From Flavobacteriia bacterium (GTDB lineage: Bacteria > Bacteroidota > Bacteroidia > Flavobacteriales_D > Crocinitomicaceae), in the NCBI GenBank assembly GCA_947450325.1, contig CANFUT010000012.1:53069-117068 (forward strand): a stretch of 64,000 bases of DNA, read 5' to 3'. The first letter of the stretch is position 1. The number at the start of each line of letters is the position of its first letter. This document shows positions 34,766 to 42,666 of the stretch, in pieces. The position numbers and the translations under genes are program-made. Below the pieces are notes generated by a model, which saw only the letters and a list, made by a program, of their open reading frames with translations, was not told the origin of the DNA and did no database searches.

Positions 34766-35371
34766 ATGCTCAGAGAATTTTTTCCAAATACGAATGCCGG
34801 AGCCAAATTATACAGCGGTTTTTTACATCACAAAGATTGCTTTTGCAAGATTTTTGACATGAAAAACTCGATTTCTGAGGCGCTTATCGACATAAATGAC
34901 TTTCTCGAGTCGAATGGATATGATTCCGCTGACGCTGAAAGTTTTGATGAATTCAACATCTATGATCGTAAACCGGTATCAATTTCTCCGCATGGTTACC
35001 AAGAGCAATTTGTTTTAACTATCGAACGAGATAAAATTGCTACACCACAACTTGGATTTGTCTGTCAAGAGTTGAAAAAATTTAGAGATGAAAGAGATTG
35101 GGGTCAATTTCACAATCCAAAAGACTTAGCGATTGCATTAAACATAGAATCTGGTGAGCTATTGGAAACTTTTCTTTGGAAAGACTCAAAAGACGCTAAC
35201 ATTGAAAAAGTGAAAGAGGAATTAGCTGATATTTTTTCCTATGCCCTGCTACTAGCCGACAAATATGATCTCAATATTGAAGAAATTGTTCTCGAAAAAA
35301 TAAAGAAGAATGGTGAGAAATATCCAGTTGAAAAAGCAAAAGGAATTTCTACTAAATATGATGAATTATAA
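34766..35371 (+). CDS. MazG-type nucleotide pyrophosphohydrolase, dCTPP1/RS21-C6-like
   Basis: 201 residues. The catalytic domain covers about 95-190: the signature KKFRDERDWGQFHNPKDLA is almost that of mammalian dCTPP1, followed by the metal-binding ESGELLE and KEELADIFSYAL, that is the ExxE...ExxD pattern of all-alpha NTP pyrophosphatases. Family members hydrolyse (d)NTPs such as dCTP or modified dCTP to the monophosphate. The first 90 residues are an extra N-terminal region, with an internal ATG at codon 32 as alternative start, and no recognised domain. It begins 1 nt after the TPR-zincin stop and ends directly against the ATG of the helicase gene, so all three are translated from one mRNA. 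Its likely job beside a helicase-nuclease is to alter nucleotide pools or destroy modified nucleotides; this is inference. Confidence 0.88.
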   Translation: MLREFFPNTNAGAKLYSGFLHHKDCFCKIFDMKNSISEALIDINDFLESNGYDSADAESFDEFNIYDRKPVSISPHGYQEQFVLTIERDKIATPQLGFVCQELKKFRDERDWGQFHNPKDLAIALNIESGELLETFLWKDSKDANIEKVKEELADIFSYALLLADKYDLNIEEIVLEKIKKNGEKYPVEKAKGISTKYDEL

Positions 35372-37543
35372 ATGAAAAATTTCTCCATAAATCATTATAA
35401 TTTTGATGTTGATTTAGAACAACAAATCATTGTCAATCACAGAGATTATCTATCTTGGCCTTTGGTATATTTCCTCAATGATGAAACTTCAAAGGATGCT
35501 TATGTCGGAGAAACAACCGATGTTTTGAACCGAATGAAAGCCCATTCGAAAACTGAAAAAAAGAAAAATCTATCATCAGTTAATTTAATTTTAAGTGACT
35601 ACTTCAATAAATCAGCAACTCTAGATTTAGAAGCAAATTTAATTCGATATATAGCCGCAGATGGCCAATATAATTTGCAAAACGGAAATCTAGGCATTGC
35701 AAATCATCACTACTTTCAGCAAAAAGAAATCTATTGGGAACTTTTCAAAAATATTTGGGATGAATTAAAATCAATGGGAATTGCAAGACATTCTTTAGAA
35801 CATATTGATAATTCTGATTTATTTAAATATTCCCCTTACAAGTCGCTTTCTAAGGAACAAATAAACAGTTTAAAACTTATTCTAAATTGCCTTTTAGACG
35901 AAAATGCAAAAGTAAGTTTAATACAAGGTGGAGCAGGAACGGGTAAATCTATCTTAGCAATTTTCCTTTTCAAATTATTAAAAACAAACCTTGAAAATTT
36001 TAATTTTTCTGATTTTGAAGAAGATGACGATGAGTTATTTAAACTTCTAAAAAAAGTAAAAGACCACTATGGCGAGATAAATATGGCTTTGGTAATTCCA
36101 ATGGCGTCATTTAGAAAAACGATTTCTAAAGTTTTCAAAAATATTCAAGGATTATCGCCAAAAATGGTCATCGGTCCATCAGAATTGGCCAAACAAAAAT
36201 ATGATTTGGTTATTGTTGATGAAGGACATAGATTACGTAGACGAGTAAATCTTGGTCCATATTTTAAGCCTTTTGATGATACTTGTAATCTATTTGGTTT
36301 AGATAAAATGTCAGCGTCGGAATTAGATTGGCTGTTAATTCAATCAAAAAAAACTTTACTATTTTATGATCGCCACCAATCAATTAAACCTTCCGATGTC
36401 TTGAGAAAGAGATTTATTGAACTAGAAGCCGACACCTCTACTAGAATTGAAACGTTAAAAACGCAATTTAGAAGTCGAGGAGGAAACGATTACGTTCAAT
36501 TTATTCATGAAATTTTATCAGATAATACGAAACAAATAGATAAATTTCAATCTGTTGATTATGAGTGTTTTTTATTCAATGACATTCAAAATATGATTGA
36601 TGAAATTCATAAAAAAGAGACAAGCGATGGCCTTTCGAGAATCGTTGCGGGTTATGCTTGGGAATGGCTTTCAAATAAAAACAAAGATGCATACGATATC
36701 GAAATCGGTGATGCAAAATTAAGATGGAATAGCGTTGCAATTGATTGGGTAAATTCTAAAAATTCAATAAATGAGGTCGGCTGTATTCATACTACTCAAG
36801 GCTATGATTTAAATTATGTTGGCGTTATCATTGGACCAGAGCTTGACTATGATTTTGAAAAGAATCAGCTTACTATTAACAAAAGTCGATACAAAGACAA
36901 AGCTGGTAAAAACACGATTTCAGATGAAAATATCTTAAAAGATTATATTTTAAACATCTATAAAACAATTTTATTAAGAGGAGTAAAAGGGGTTTTTATT
37001 TATGCTTGCAATGACAACTTAAGAAAGTATTTGTCTAACTTTTTAAATATTAAAGATGAAGTAAAAAATACAATTCAATTGCAGTTATTAAATGAACCAA
37101 ATGAATTTACAATTCCTTTCTATGACCTAAAAGTGGCTGCTGGTTCATTTGCAATGAATCAAAAAAACAACGAAATCAAGTATTTGGATTTAGGAAAAAC
37201 TCTAAGTTCTAAGGAAAATTATTTCGCATGCAAAATTGTTGGAGAGTCAATGAATAAAATTATTCCAAATAATTCGATTTGCCTCTTTGAAAAATATGAT
37301 GGCGGTTCGCGCAATGGTTTAATTACATTGGTAGAAATGACAGATTACACTGATGAAGATTTAGGCTCAAATTATACAATAAAAGAATACAGCAGTAAGA
37401 AAACTACTTCTGAAGACGGCTGGAAACATGAAGAAATTACTTTATTACCTAAATCAACTCTTCCTTATGATTCAATTATTCTTCGAGATGAAGAAACTAT
37501 TAGTTTAAAAGTTGTTGGGATATTTGTGAAAATACTATCATAA
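35372..37543 (+). CDS. GIY-YIG nuclease + DUF2075 helicase + LexA-like S24 autoprotease fusion
   Basis: 723 residues, cytoplasmic. Residues 28-95 form a GIY-YIG domain (LVYFL...YVGETTDVLNRMK, with Y33, Y44, R54 and the late catalytic E87 in LDLEANLI). Residues 160-560 form a DUF2075 superfamily-1 ATPase: Walker A GGAGTGKS (186-193), DEGH box (283-286), QFRSRG (365-370) and TTQGYDLNYVGVIIG (474-488). The C-terminal 140 residues are an S24/LexA-type domain: VAAG with a potential A590-G591 cleavage bond, GESM with S626, and YTIKEY with K671. The 36-residue cleavage-site-to-serine distance equals that of LexA (84 to 119) and UmuD (24 to 60). All catalytic residues appear intact in every domain. 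The start ATG abuts the stop of the MazG gene. A damage-triggered helicase-nuclease is the best reading; this is inference. Confidence 0.88.
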   Translation: MKNFSINHYNFDVDLEQQIIVNHRDYLSWPLVYFLNDETSKDAYVGETTDVLNRMKAHSKTEKKKNLSSVNLILSDYFNKSATLDLEANLIRYIAADGQYNLQNGNLGIANHHYFQQKEIYWELFKNIWDELKSMGIARHSLEHIDNSDLFKYSPYKSLSKEQINSLKLILNCLLDENAKVSLIQGGAGTGKSILAIFLFKLLKTNLENFNFSDFEEDDDELFKLLKKVKDHYGEINMALVIPMASFRKTISKVFKNIQGLSPKMVIGPSELAKQKYDLVIVDEGHRLRRRVNLGPYFKPFDDTCNLFGLDKMSASELDWLLIQSKKTLLFYDRHQSIKPSDVLRKRFIELEADTSTRIETLKTQFRSRGGNDYVQFIHEILSDNTKQIDKFQSVDYECFLFNDIQNMIDEIHKKETSDGLSRIVAGYAWEWLSNKNKDAYDIEIGDAKLRWNSVAIDWVNSKNSINEVGCIHTTQGYDLNYVGVIIGPELDYDFEKNQLTINKSRYKDKAGKNTISDENILKDYILNIYKTILLRGVKGVFIYACNDNLRKYLSNFLNIKDEVKNTIQLQLLNEPNEFTIPFYDLKVAAGSFAMNQKNNEIKYLDLGKTLSSKENYFACKIVGESMNKIIPNNSICLFEKYDGGSRNGLITLVEMTDYTDEDLGSNYTIKEYSSKKTTSEDGWKHEEITLLPKSTLPYDSIILRDEETISLKVVGIFVKILS

Positions 37544-37552
37544 AAACTTCAT

Positions 37553-38716
37553 TCACTTCGCATATTCCTTCACAACCACCCCTTTCTCAATGCGATATTT
37601 TTGATTCATGAAAGTGAATTTTTCGCCTTCGTTTTTCTTGATTAAATTTTCCAAATCGGCTTCCATCGTGTGTACAGAGCCGCCTGTTTTGCGGGCGAGG
37701 TTGAGGTATTCGGCACTGATTCCGTAGCTGGTGCCACACAAAATGATGCGCACGGGTTTATTCAATTTTTCTAATAAGACGATGTCTTTGATGGGCGCTA
37801 AATTGTCGGCGATGAGGATGTATTCTGACGCTTTGGGTGCCACTTTATAGGCGTATAACAATGCTTCGCAATCGTTTTCGGGCGCGTCGCCTCCGCAACC
37901 TGCACGGATGGTTTTCATGGCCAATTCACGTACTTGTTTGTAATTGTTGCCTTTGTCGTGGTAAATGCCGCCTGTACTTCCAATCACTTTTTTGCTGTTG
38001 GGAGTTGAATCGCCATCGTTGAAGAAAATCAAATCTTGGATGCGGTGATCGTTCACTTTCAACTTAAACCACAAAACCAATTGCGCGGTATAAGGCGCCA
38101 TAGAGCCTGTCATATCGGCCACAACTGCCATGTTTTTCCAATTTTTGTTGCGCTCAAAAACCTTGAAAATCGTTGAGTCAGGCAAACTTTTTCTCAATTT
38201 GATTGGATCTTTGATGTCTTCTTCCAGTGGTAAATACTTGCTCGTAACTGCAATTTCCATCAGGCGGTCTTCCTCGGTTTGCGGTCCTTTGTAGTGAATC
38301 ACAATGCCGTGAAACATCGTTTTAGCTTCCGCTTCATTTTTGCAATCCGTTTGGCGAATGATTTTCCAAGTGATTTCGTAATCCGAAACCAAAGATTTAC
38401 GCCAACTTTCAACCTCTTTGATGCGATTCAAATTTAATTTTTTCAAATCTTGCCCTTTGGGATAATCGGTGAAAACCAAATCAATTTGTCGCACATCGGC
38501 TGTTTTCAAAAACAGTTTGTCTTTTTCCGAAATCAAATAACTTTCGCCAAAAGGCATATTAAAAACCTCCGCTTTCAAAGAGCTCGTCTTTAACAAATAG
38601 CGCGGACGTTGAATTTCAACTTGTCCGACAATTTCAGTCGCTGTGCGAATTTCTGTGGCGAAAGAGGAAAATGTTGCTGCAACACTCACCCAAAATAAAA
38701 GAAAAAATGTTTTCAT
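37553..38716 (-). CDS. Secreted VWA-domain protein
   Basis: 387 residues. Signal peptide 1-20 (MKTFFLLFWVSVAATFSSFA). The first half (residues 25-185) is a unique domain. From about 193 a von Willebrand A-like domain begins: MAVVADMTGSMAPY has the MIDAS pattern D-x-T-G-S (D201, T203, S205), GCGGDAPENDCEALLYAYK carries the usual later D/E, and YILIADNLAPIKD and VRIILCGTSYGISAEYLNLARKTGGSVH complete the Rossmann sheet. VWA domains bind protein ligands through a metal. The protein is periplasmic or surface-located by signal peptide, without T9SS domain or lipobox. It is convergent with the helicase operon with 9 nt between stops, and its partner is unknown. Confidence 0.82.
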   Translation of the reverse strand: MKTFFLLFWVSVAATFSSFATEIRTATEIVGQVEIQRPRYLLKTSSLKAEVFNMPFGESYLISEKDKLFLKTADVRQIDLVFTDYPKGQDLKKLNLNRIKEVESWRKSLVSDYEITWKIIRQTDCKNEAEAKTMFHGIVIHYKGPQTEEDRLMEIAVTSKYLPLEEDIKDPIKLRKSLPDSTIFKVFERNKNWKNMAVVADMTGSMAPYTAQLVLWFKLKVNDHRIQDLIFFNDGDSTPNSKKVIGSTGGIYHDKGNNYKQVRELAMKTIRAGCGGDAPENDCEALLYAYKVAPKASEYILIADNLAPIKDIVLLEKLNKPVRIILCGTSYGISAEYLNLARKTGGSVHTMEADLENLIKKNEGEKFTFMNQKYRIEKGVVVKEYAK

Positions 38717-38851
38717 AATAAGGAGAATTTAATGACTTGTTTAGCATATAATGTCGAAGATTGAAAAAGGTAACGGATGGAGGTTGGATGATTGGATTGT
38801 TCGAATTCCAACTTTCTAATAATATAAAAAAGCGGGTCTATTTGAGAGATA

Positions 38852-38897
38852 TTAATTTCAGTTGGGGCGCAATGCATTGCCCCCCAACTGAAATTAA
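38852..38897. repeat. 46-bp near-perfect palindrome upstream of the DUF5916 gene
   Basis: The arms at 38852-38874 and 38875-38897 are 23 nt each and pair with one mismatch (C opposite C at 38868 and 38881). The centre is GCAATG-CATTGC, so the element is symmetrical to its axis. It lacks a T-run on both sides, so it is not a terminator. A second small hairpin, GTTGC-GAG-GCAAC, follows at 38907-38919. It lies about 90 nt before the start at 38988 and partly overlaps a spurious 76-codon frame. Confidence 0.75.
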
Positions 38898-38966
38898 CGT
38901 CTTAAAGTTGCGAGGCAACGACTCCGAAAATCTTAATATCTTAAAGCGTAACAGTTCTTTTTTTAC

Positions 38967-38974
38967 TACTTTTG
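38967..38974 (+). promoter_or_regulatory. -7 promoter box of the DUF5916 gene
   Basis: TACTTTTG matches TAnnTTTG exactly and lies 13 nt before the TTG start at 38988, so the leader would be very short and would not contain the 46-bp palindrome. Confidence 0.5.
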
Positions 38975-38987
38975 CACCGCTGACTTT

Positions 38988-41495
38988 TTGAAACATCACT
39001 TGAAAAAATTCCACTTCATACTTGCTGTAATTCGATTTATATGGATTGGTTTAGGAATTTTTTCCACCGCTGATTTTGCGTTTTCTCAAAAAGAAATATC
39101 GATTTCCAAGACGAACGAGCGCATTCAAATTGATGGAAAATTTACCGAAAACACCTGGAAAACAAATGTTTTGGCAACTGATTTTTCTCAAATCACTCCA
39201 GCTCCAGGAAGTGCGCCTTCACAAAAAACAGAAGTGCGTTTGAGTTACGACGACAATGCTTTATACATTGCTGTTGCTTGCATCGATGAACCTCATTTGG
39301 CTTCCAAAATTCTTTCTTTGCGCGATGATTTTCATGCGAATATTGACAATTTCAAACTATTCATCGACACTTACAACGACGATCAAAATGGCTTCGTTTT
39401 TGGTGTCAGCAGCATGGGTGTGCAATACGATGCGAAAATTTACCAAGGCGAGGAAAGTCCTGAGTTGAACATGGTTTGGCACAGTGAAGTGATTCACACA
39501 GAAAATGGTTGGCAATTGGAAATCAGAATACCCTATTCCGCGATTCGTTTTCCGAAAACCGCCGTGCAAAATTGGGGCGTAAACTTTGAGCGCTACATCA
39601 GCCGAAACCGCGAAGTTTCTTCTTGGAACCCTGTGAAACCTGATTTCGAAAACTACATGGCGCAATGTGGCCAACTGAAAGGCGTGGAAGGAATTGCACC
39701 ACCTTTGAGATTGGCTTTGATCCCCTATCTTTCTGGTTATGTGAGTCATTATCCGTTCAATGAACCGAATGTCAGAAATGTTTCGCAACAATTTAATGGC
39801 GGAATGGACATCAAATTGGGATTGAACGAAGCTTTTACATTGGACATGACTTTAGTGCCCGATTTTGGTCAAGTAGTTTTTGACAACCAAGTACTAAATT
39901 TGAGTCCGTTTGAAATTCAATTCAACGAAAACAGACAATTTTTTACCGAAGGAACTGAATTGTTCAACAAATCGGGATTGTTTTACAGCCGAAGAATCGG
40001 AATTCAAGCGCCCAATAGCGTTTTGACGACTTTATTGAACGAGAATGAAATCTTGAGCGAAGTGCCTCAATCTTCTCAATTATACAACGCTTCCAAAATT
40101 TCTGGTCGCACCAAAAAAGGACTTGGCATTGGCATTTTCAATGGAATTACAGCGCCTCAAACAGCCAAAGCTTTTAATTTGACAGATAGCTCGACGCGTG
40201 AAATATTGGTTTCACCACTCACCAATTACAATGTGTTGGTGTTAGATCAAAACTTAAAGAACAACAGCAGTATCACTTTGACCAACACGAATGTAACTCG
40301 TTCAGGTTCATTTTATGACGCCAATGTTACAGGATTTGACAGTAAATTTAACACCAAGGACAATCGCTATTTTGCGAGCGCTTTTGGCGCGGTTTCGGGG
40401 AAATATTACACTAATAAAAAGCAATTTGGCCATACGGGTGGAATTAATTTGGGAAAACAAACGGGAAATTTCACGTTTTCATCCAATTACTACGAAGAAT
40501 CAGATACGTATGACCCAAACGACTTGGGATTTTTGATGAACAACAACAGTCGCGTGTTCAATCAGTTGTTTAGTTATAGAATTTTCAAGCCTTTTTGGCG
40601 CCTCAATCGAATGACAACCAACTTGAATGTTTCATATAATCGGCTCTATAAGCCAGATGTTTACGTATCGACAGCAGTTTCTCTCAGCGGCTTTGTGAAT
40701 ACCAAAAAATTTCATGCCATGGGATTCAATGTAGATGCGAATGTCACGCCCAATTACGATTATTTCGAACCTCGGGTGTGGGGTAAATTTTTCACGCGAC
40801 CGAAATCAGTCAATTACAACGCTTGGATTTCGACCAATTACCAGAAAAAATTTGCGCTAGATGTCAACGCTTTCTGGACTTCGATTGACAGCGAAAATTG
40901 GCAAGAATATGGCTATGGAATTTCGCCGCGTTGGAGAATCAGCAATCAAATTTTCTTGGTGTATGAATTGGAACACACTTTAAATACAGGAAGTCAAGGT
41001 TTTGCAGTGCCTTTCGGTATTCCCGCAGAAACGACGAATGCAATTCTTTTTGGAAATCGAGACAGAACCAATGTGACCAACACGATTAATTTACGCTACA
41101 CTTTTACCAAAAGAATGGGATTTACTTTCCGATTGAGACATTACAGATCCAACGTGAAATACAATTATTTCTATGATTTACAAGACGATGGAAGTTTGAC
41201 GAGAAATACTTTCACCGGATTGGATGTCAACGGAGAATCAGCATACAACACCAATTTCAATGCGTTTACGATAGACATGGTTTACCGTTGGGTTTTCAAG
41301 CCAGGAAGTGAAATCAATGTGGTTTGGAAAAATTCGATTTTCACCAACGACAAACGCGTGCAGGAAAGCTACATGCGAAATTTGAATTCAACCTTTGAAA
41401 ATGGTGCATTGAATAGCATTTCGATCAAAGTGATTTATTGGTTGGATTACCAATCTTTGAAAAGTGCGTTGAAGAAGAAAAAAACAAGGTTTTGA
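38988..41495 (+). CDS. DUF5916 outer-membrane protein with CBM9-like N-terminal domain
   Basis: 835 residues from TTG at 38988 (a second TTG four codons on is also possible; no ATG fits before the signal peptide). Signal peptide to about residue 34 (ending FAFSQ). Residues 38-200 form a family 9 carbohydrate-binding-like domain (RIQIDGKFTENTWK, EVRLSYDDNALYIAVACIDE, NGWQLEIRIPYSAIRFP). The rest is the DUF5916 barrel, with PDFGQVVFDNQVLNLSPFEIQFNENRQFFTEG as its hallmark, and the C-terminus is basic (ALKKKKTRF). Many Bacteroidota carry several paralogues; the function is not established, and transport or glycan handling is assumed from the CBM-like part. Codon use is normal for the window. Confidence 0.85.
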   Translation: MKHHLKKFHFILAVIRFIWIGLGIFSTADFAFSQKEISISKTNERIQIDGKFTENTWKTNVLATDFSQITPAPGSAPSQKTEVRLSYDDNALYIAVACIDEPHLASKILSLRDDFHANIDNFKLFIDTYNDDQNGFVFGVSSMGVQYDAKIYQGEESPELNMVWHSEVIHTENGWQLEIRIPYSAIRFPKTAVQNWGVNFERYISRNREVSSWNPVKPDFENYMAQCGQLKGVEGIAPPLRLALIPYLSGYVSHYPFNEPNVRNVSQQFNGGMDIKLGLNEAFTLDMTLVPDFGQVVFDNQVLNLSPFEIQFNENRQFFTEGTELFNKSGLFYSRRIGIQAPNSVLTTLLNENEILSEVPQSSQLYNASKISGRTKKGLGIGIFNGITAPQTAKAFNLTDSSTREILVSPLTNYNVLVLDQNLKNNSSITLTNTNVTRSGSFYDANVTGFDSKFNTKDNRYFASAFGAVSGKYYTNKKQFGHTGGINLGKQTGNFTFSSNYYEESDTYDPNDLGFLMNNNSRVFNQLFSYRIFKPFWRLNRMTTNLNVSYNRLYKPDVYVSTAVSLSGFVNTKKFHAMGFNVDANVTPNYDYFEPRVWGKFFTRPKSVNYNAWISTNYQKKFALDVNAFWTSIDSENWQEYGYGISPRWRISNQIFLVYELEHTLNTGSQGFAVPFGIPAETTNAILFGNRDRTNVTNTINLRYTFTKRMGFTFRLRHYRSNVKYNYFYDLQDDGSLTRNTFTGLDVNGESAYNTNFNAFTIDMVYRWVFKPGSEINVVWKNSIFTNDKRVQESYMRNLNSTFENGALNSISIKVIYWLDYQSLKSALKKKKTRF

Positions 41496-41886
41496 AATTT
41501 TAGCAATTGTATTTTTTAGTATTCGAGATGTGTTGCCTTTCTTACTATTAAAAGCTTAAAGTCTTACTATAATTTTTAATTATTACACTTTTTATAGATT
41601 CTTGGATTCTAAGTACAGAATAAATCGGTTTTAGCCAAGAATAGTTTAAATAAAAGTGATTTAATTAGCCTATTGATAGCGTTAATTTCAAGAAATCGTG
41701 CGTTTACAAATTGGCATTTTGCGAATTTAAATTATTTCTTTCTTTGTTTAAAAATTATAAGAAATGAAAAAACTCAAGATTTTCCCGAATATGGCTATTT
41801 TAATTCGTTAAATAAGAAATCATGTCGCTTAATAAGTTTGATGTGATAATTGTTTTTTTCAAATAACTTTGTACTTTTTAATTTTC
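41496..41886 (+). promoter_or_regulatory. Upstream region of the LytTR regulator, with -7 box
   Basis: A 390-nt AT-rich interval with no reading frame of interest. The only motif I can point to is TAACTTTG at 41864-41871, an exact -7 consensus 15 nt before the ATG at 41887. No terminator hairpin for the preceding DUF5916 gene is evident. Confidence 0.5.
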
Positions 41887-42666
41887 ATGCTTAAAGCAAT
41901 AATAGTAGAAGACGAACCAACAGCGCAAGAGGTGCTTACGGACTTACTATCAATATATACCAAAGACAAAATCGAAGTCGTTGGCGTTTGTTTTACAATT
42001 GAAAATGCGGTTGAATTACTATTTAAGAGAGATGACATTCAACTCATTTTCTTAGATATTCAGCTTGGAGAAGGACGCTCTGGTTTTGAGCTATTTAAAT
42101 TTCTTAGCCCTGATAGACATTCCGTGATTTTTACAACAGCATTTGAGAAGCATGCAATTCAAGCACTAAAGTTAAATGCAATAGATTATTTAGTTAAACC
42201 GATTCACTTTCCAGATTTAATATTGGCAGTAAATAAAGCAATTGACTCCTTAAAATTTAAGGTAAACTCTAGTAATTTACAAGCAATTTATCATGAGATA
42301 AAAAATCACAACCTTGATTTGAAATTTAATAAATTAGCTGTTTTAAAGGGAGATGAATATACATTTATTCCTTTTTCTCGAATTAACTATTTAGAAGGTG
42401 ATGGAAATTACACTAAAATTTTTACTTTAGACGGCGAAACATTTCAAACACCTAAAACTTTAAAAACGTACGAAGAAATTTTGCCGAAAGAACTTTTTTA
42501 TAGAATACATAAATCTCATTTGGTAAATTTGAATAGTATCAAAAAATACAAGCGAATTGATGGAAATCTTGTCTACCTGCAAAATAACATTTGCCTCACA
42601 GTTTCAAAACGTAAGGCAGAAGATTTTTTACGCATCATTCAATCTGGTGTTATTGATTCTTTGTAA
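41887..42666 (+). CDS. LytTR-family response regulator
   Basis: 259 residues from the ATG at 41887 (MLKAIIVEDEPTAQEV). The receiver domain (1-125) shows the acidic pair E8/D9/E10, the phosphoacceptor D57 in LIFLDIQLGEG, the conserved T in VIFTTAFEKHA and the K of YLVKPIHF. The LytTR DNA-binding domain (about 150-257) contains YTFIPFSRINYLEGDGNYTKIFT, QTPKTLKTYEEILPKELFYRIHKSHLVNL and ISKRKAEDF-type ending. Such regulators bind pairs of direct repeats upstream of target genes. The sensor kinase gene overlaps its 3' end by 107 nt, so the two are a cognate pair. Confidence 0.93.
   Translation: MLKAIIVEDEPTAQEVLTDLLSIYTKDKIEVVGVCFTIENAVELLFKRDDIQLIFLDIQLGEGRSGFELFKFLSPDRHSVIFTTAFEKHAIQALKLNAIDYLVKPIHFPDLILAVNKAIDSLKFKVNSSNLQAIYHEIKNHNLDLKFNKLAVLKGDEYTFIPFSRINYLEGDGNYTKIFTLDGETFQTPKTLKTYEEILPKELFYRIHKSHLVNLNSIKKYKRIDGNLVYLQNNICLTVSKRKAEDFLRIIQSGVIDSL

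Noticed and set aside
38761..38991. 76-codon plus-strand frame before the DUF5916 gene
   Set aside because: It is read through the 46-bp palindrome and the promoter box; composition is not protein-like and the start is a weak non-ATG codon.
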